A stretch of 64,000 nucleotides of DNA from Parascedosporium putredinis (taxonomy: Eukaryota > Ascomycota > Sordariomycetes > Microascales > Microascaceae): contig CASHTG010000019.1 in NCBI GenBank assembly GCA_949357655.1, positions 1,178,001-1,242,000 of the forward strand. The letters run 5' to 3'. The position numbers were made by a program, and so were the translations under genes. Positions within the stretch are counted from its first letter, which is position 1. Every line of letters starts with the position of its first letter. The notes beneath the pieces are model-generated. The model searched no databases. It saw nothing but the letters and a program-made list of their open reading frames with translations, and was not told the DNA's origin. Below are positions 60,301 through 64,000 of the stretch, in pieces.

Positions 60301-63300
60301 AGTACATTGAGCAAGTATCTCGTGGCTGTGGGCCAGCCGTCAGGAGCACAATACGTTAGATACATGAGCGTCCAGCACGCAGCCACGGCACCTGGCAGGG
60401 GTTGACTCTGGTGTTGATTTGCAAAACAGGATCGACGTCTGTCAATGGGTTCGATTCCAGGTCCTGTACCCCATCAGACAGGCTTCCTCGGGGGCGCAGG
60501 GTCGATCATGAGATGGGCCTGAACAAAGGGGAAGAGGTTGACGAAAATAGACTGTTCGGGACGATGGTTCATCTTCCTCCCTTCTTCATGCATCGCCGCG
60601 TGTTCCGCCCGAGTTGAATGTTCTTCAAGGAACATTGGAAAATCTCTCTTTTTGTCAGAACAAAGGAGCCCAAAGTCCGGTCATTGTTCCGAAATGTCCC
60701 GTTTTGATGATTTAGTTTCTTTTGGAATTCAAATGTTGTTTGAGGAATGCAGCTCACTCAGCCCGCTTCTGCAGCAGAGGGCAAAGACCAGGGGCATACG
60801 GGGTAGGTCGCCAAAACCTTCACGCCGACGCCCAATGTTGTTTTTAGAGCACATACACTAGGACCAAGGCTAAAACAAATGCCTATTTACAGCCGAGAGA
60901 AACAGTCTCGGACAGGGTGCGCGTCAAGCACAGGCATCAAGGTGTGGCTTGACGAAAGAAAGGCGCCAGACGCAATGATGTCCTGGTGAGACGCCGCCTC
61001 GCCTCAAGTTGTACGCTGGGGGAAGAGTTAAGGGCTGTGTACCACGTCAGAGGACCCTAAGCGGCTTTAATGACCTGAGGCGTAGGGTGCAAAGGAGAGT
61101 ATTTTCCCCGTTGATACACGCACCGGGAGAAACACGGGACGTTGATACAGTCGGGACCAGCTAGTTGCTAGGCTAGTGTTTCCAGATATTGATGCGGTTT
61201 GCAACTCAAGATGATTGAATGTAGCTGTGGGCAGGCGTGAAAGAGGTTCAATAGAGCCGACGATACATCGATTGATGTATCAGGCCAACGTGGGGCTCGG
61301 AGCGGCGGTTTGTCCTCGTCAGACGTCAAATGATATCACGGTTGACCCAGCAAGGCCATGTACACGGATCAATATCAAGGGCGATGAGCAAACAAAATGA
61401 CAACGCGAGTGACTTGGCTGGCCATCTCGCCTCCAACCGAACACCGAACTCCTAGGCGCTCCCACCACCGTTACCACGACGGACGCAGGCACTGTTTCAA
61501 ATGCGCCGTACCTCGGTCTGCAAAGGGACGCACTTTCCCTGCTCTGTACCTATATCACAATTGATCTCATCGCGTGCCCCTCCCCTCTTATTATTCCGGC
61601 GCCGGGGTCAACGTTGAAGCAAGGTTAGACAAGGAACCACGACAAAAACGGACGGGTGGACCTGATGAAGGACCGGAGTGTCACGCTCCTCGCGTACCTT
61701 TCTCAGAGGAGGGGCATTCCCCGAGGCATAACACGAGGCTTGAATTTTGATTTTAATAATTCGAGAACATTGAGCCTTCAGCCATCGGACGGGAAGGAGC
61801 CGAGATCAGTTTCCCAGCCATCAAGAACAGCTAATCTCCCTTCGGAAGAATTCTCCGTCCGCGGTGGTAGCCGACTCCCAAGCAAATTGCAGCGCGATTA
61901 ATATTTAGTGCAGATCTGGGAAATGGGAAAATCCGGGGATGGAAGAATAAAGAGGTTCACAGTCGGAAATGCCAAGACTCCCAACCCCAGACCAAACAAG
62001 GTAATATTAGGGAAGGGGAAGAAAAAAGAAAGAAGAGAAAAAAAAACTGATGCATAGACTGCTGATATTAGTGCCCGCCGAAGGATGAGGAAATTTAGGC
62101 GACCCGCTCCGCTCGGTGGCCGGCTTGATCCAACATTGAATTCATTTGATTTGGCTCCGAAAGAATCCACGGCGAGAAGGGTCAAGAGCGAATTGGTATC
62201 TTGGCCACCATTCATCAAGTCAGTTGTACCTCATTCTCCAGACCTGCAAAAGTGGCCTTGCGTAATACTTCCGAGGTTCACTCTTTCTTACAATACCCCA
62301 TACCTAACGACATCCAGAAAGGGCTTTGAGAAATTGTGCGAGATTCGCGGCTACGGCCGATTGCACATCTTTTCATATGATTGAGCCCTTTCTTCTGCTC
62401 TCTTTTCCTCTTCAGATTGGCCGCAAAATAGGCAAAAGCAATCGTCCATCTTTACTCAAAGTCGCAGAATTGTGGCGTTTCCCAGTCATGACCCCTCAGG
62501 CAGCCATCGAAACCACACAGCACCTCATCATCCTTGGGAGGAGTGAACCCTACCTCAAGTAAGAGGACAAGTAAAATCGGGTCCTCCTCAGATGCCACCT
62601 ATTGTTTGTTCATGAGGAGATGCCGCCATATCCCGGATCCAGCATCCTGGGCGGAGGCACCCCGGCCTTGACTTGACACGATGAGGCGTGAAGGCGGCTC
62701 CAGCCACGAACGGTGACTGGATGTCATGACAAGCCATCTTCATGTTCGGTATCAAGGCACCCAACGATGAACATATGTCCTGGCCAATAGAGGTGCGTTT
62801 CAGGTTCAAGAAGAGGGGGCCGACCGAAAAGAAGAAGAAAGAAAAGGGGAGGCAATTGTCTGCGCCTCTTTGTCCGACAAGTTCAAGGGCACATGCAGCC
62901 CATTCGTAACAAAGTGCGGCCGTGATACCCCAAGATGGGCGCACGACGTACATGTAAAGTCGGCTATCGCCCGGTCACATTAATCGAGGTCATGGCTAGA
63001 GTTCAGCTCATCACTCGAATTCAATAATGGTTTACAGGGCCTCATGAATTCGAGCAATATCACATATGACGAGCAGGTAGCTTGACGAGTCCAAACACAA
63101 TGGTCCTCAACTTGATCCGGGTGAAAAGCTTTGGCGTATGTCAGGCTCCGAACCTTGAACAAGTTCACGCCACTGGCGCCGGGTGGCCGGCTCCAACGTC
63201 AATAAGGCCTTGGACCCAAACCTTGATCTCTCGTAGTTCGATTCAAGCTTGATTGACGAAAGCTTACATAGTTAGTGGAAGTGCGCGGCCTGTTCGTATC

Positions 63301-64000
63301 CATAGATCTGTCGTCAACATCCAAGGGCCCACCGCGTCGGATGATTCGAGGAACCAACAAAATAGGTTTCTCGGTCGGGCTCTATCTCGCGGCCTCGGAA
63401 GGCCACCGTACATCGTTTACGAAAGACCACCTATCCCTGCCAAGAGGGAACAGACATGACCCTTCTTGCAGCAATGTCTGCTTCCTTGGGATTCTATCCC
63501 TCAGGAAGAAGCTCGACCCCTGGCCCCCAGGATTCCTAAATTGTTCTACAAGCAATATCAATTGATGTAATAGCTGGTTCCCACGCAAGACCACCTGCGC
63601 TCCCAAGCTCTTGACAGGATGGATCTGTTTCCCCACAGCGTTGCACGACATCGGATGCCTTGCGGTTGCCTGTCACTCCTGATTGCTGCGCCCAGCCGGA
63701 TGCCTACGGTCGCCCCGTTCAGCCCAGCCAATTTGTATAGCCGGAGTCTCAAGCTCAAGGAGAAAAGTGCGAGTCGCTCGCATCGATAGCTCTGGGAGTA
63801 CCGACTCGTTCACGTCGACGAAGCTGAGGTTGTTTGTAGGCAGCCCCTCATGGCAGTTTTTTGAGACTAGTGTAGACAGCACAGGCAAGCAGGGATCCCT
63901 GCACAGAAAGGCCACAAGATAGTGCGAACGGGATTTGCCTGGCAGCCCCAGTTTGCCTCCTGCCTGGCTGGCCCTCAATCCTCCACTTGGCCCTCTCAAA
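57324..64000. other. 6.7-kb gene-poor region to the window end
   Basis: The first ~600 bases read as PUF3 promoter and leader (pyrimidine-rich on the minus strand). Beyond that no ORF has a recognisable domain or paired splice sites. It contains short GAAGGTGC and CAACCGC repeats (58082-58107 and 58577-58598), a 13-bp minisatellite (60174-60251) and an ATCAATTGAT palindrome (63557-63566). A 108-aa minus-strand frame at 63673-63999 reaches the right edge and could be the end of something outside, but nothing in it is recognised. Confidence 0.5.
60174..60251. repeat. 13-bp minisatellite, six copies
   Basis: Six head-to-tail units of CAGTCTGAAYTCC. The first four alternate strictly between the C and T versions (AACTCC/AATTCC), so the true period is 26 bp; the last two units have diverged. 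Confidence 0.95.

Noticed and set aside
60445..60470. GGGTTCGATTCCAGG as a tRNA T-loop
   Set aside because: Upstream sequence lacks an A box and a pairing acceptor stem.
63673..63999. 108-aa minus-strand ORF at the right edge as a gene fragment
   Set aside because: No recognisable motif; it may continue outside the window but there is no positive evidence.
1..64000. CRISPR arrays, prophage, bacterial operons or a secondary-metabolite cluster
   Set aside because: No regularly spaced repeats, no phage or bacterial genes, and no synthase, P450 or transporter set was seen; the DNA is eukaryotic with spliceosomal introns.

Overview
This window reads as nuclear chromosomal DNA of a filamentous ascomycete (Pezizomycotina, most likely Sordariomycetes). 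The support is short introns of roughly 50-130 bp (a few longer) with GTAAGT/GTGAGT/GTACGT donors and CTAAC/CTGAC branch sites, pyrimidine-rich promoters and leaders, and the gene families present. Those families are a fungal rhodopsin-like membrane protein, C2H2 and Zn2Cys6 regulators, a Puf3-type pumilio protein, an Nxt3/Bre5-type NTF2-RRM protein, Gpi13, Nnf1, and a CCDC90/DUF1640 mitochondrial protein. No bacterial, viral, rRNA, CRISPR or intact transposon sequence was recognised.

Layout. 1.7-3.0 kb (+): seven-helix rhodopsin-family membrane protein. 4.9-6.6 kb (-): C2H2 zinc-finger regulator with about 4.4 kb of gene-free DNA upstream. 10.9-11.5 kb (+): doubtful two-exon gene. 12.8-14.3 kb (+): uncharacterised conserved-looking protein. 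17.8-20.4 kb (+): Zn2Cys6 regulator. 24.5-24.8 kb (+): 66-residue protein. 26.3-28.9 kb (-): calponin-homology protein. 30.4-33.6 kb (-): GPI13, divergent from 34.9-36.9 kb (+) NXT3/BRE5-like. 36.9-46.1 kb: 9 kb without a recognisable gene. 46.1-47.5 kb (+): PH-domain protein, convergent with 49.1-50.1 kb (-) NNF1. NNF1 is divergent from 50.9-52.2 kb (+) CCDC90/DUF1640, which converges on 54.0-57.3 kb (-) PUF3. 57.3-64 kb: no recognisable gene.

The genes are independent housekeeping and regulatory loci (GPI-anchor synthesis, kinetochore, mRNA control, mitochondria, actin); nothing suggests a biosynthetic cluster or an operon-like system.

The most important observation concerns reading frames. 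Nine of the well-supported genes can only be read through if one base (sometimes two) is restored at specific points. These points are nearly always short homopolymers or GC-rich runs, and the change needed is always a missing base. In most cases the restored total coding length becomes a multiple of three. About 35 such losses in about 16.7 kb of coding sequence, with no other decay, is best explained by uncorrected sequencing deletions rather than by pseudogenes. Plain ORF or automatic gene calls here will therefore be truncated or given false introns. I did not find a convincing undescribed biological system; the best biological leads are the paired calponin-like repeats, the complete Puf3 recognition code, and recurrent palindromes and repeats in the gene-poor DNA.
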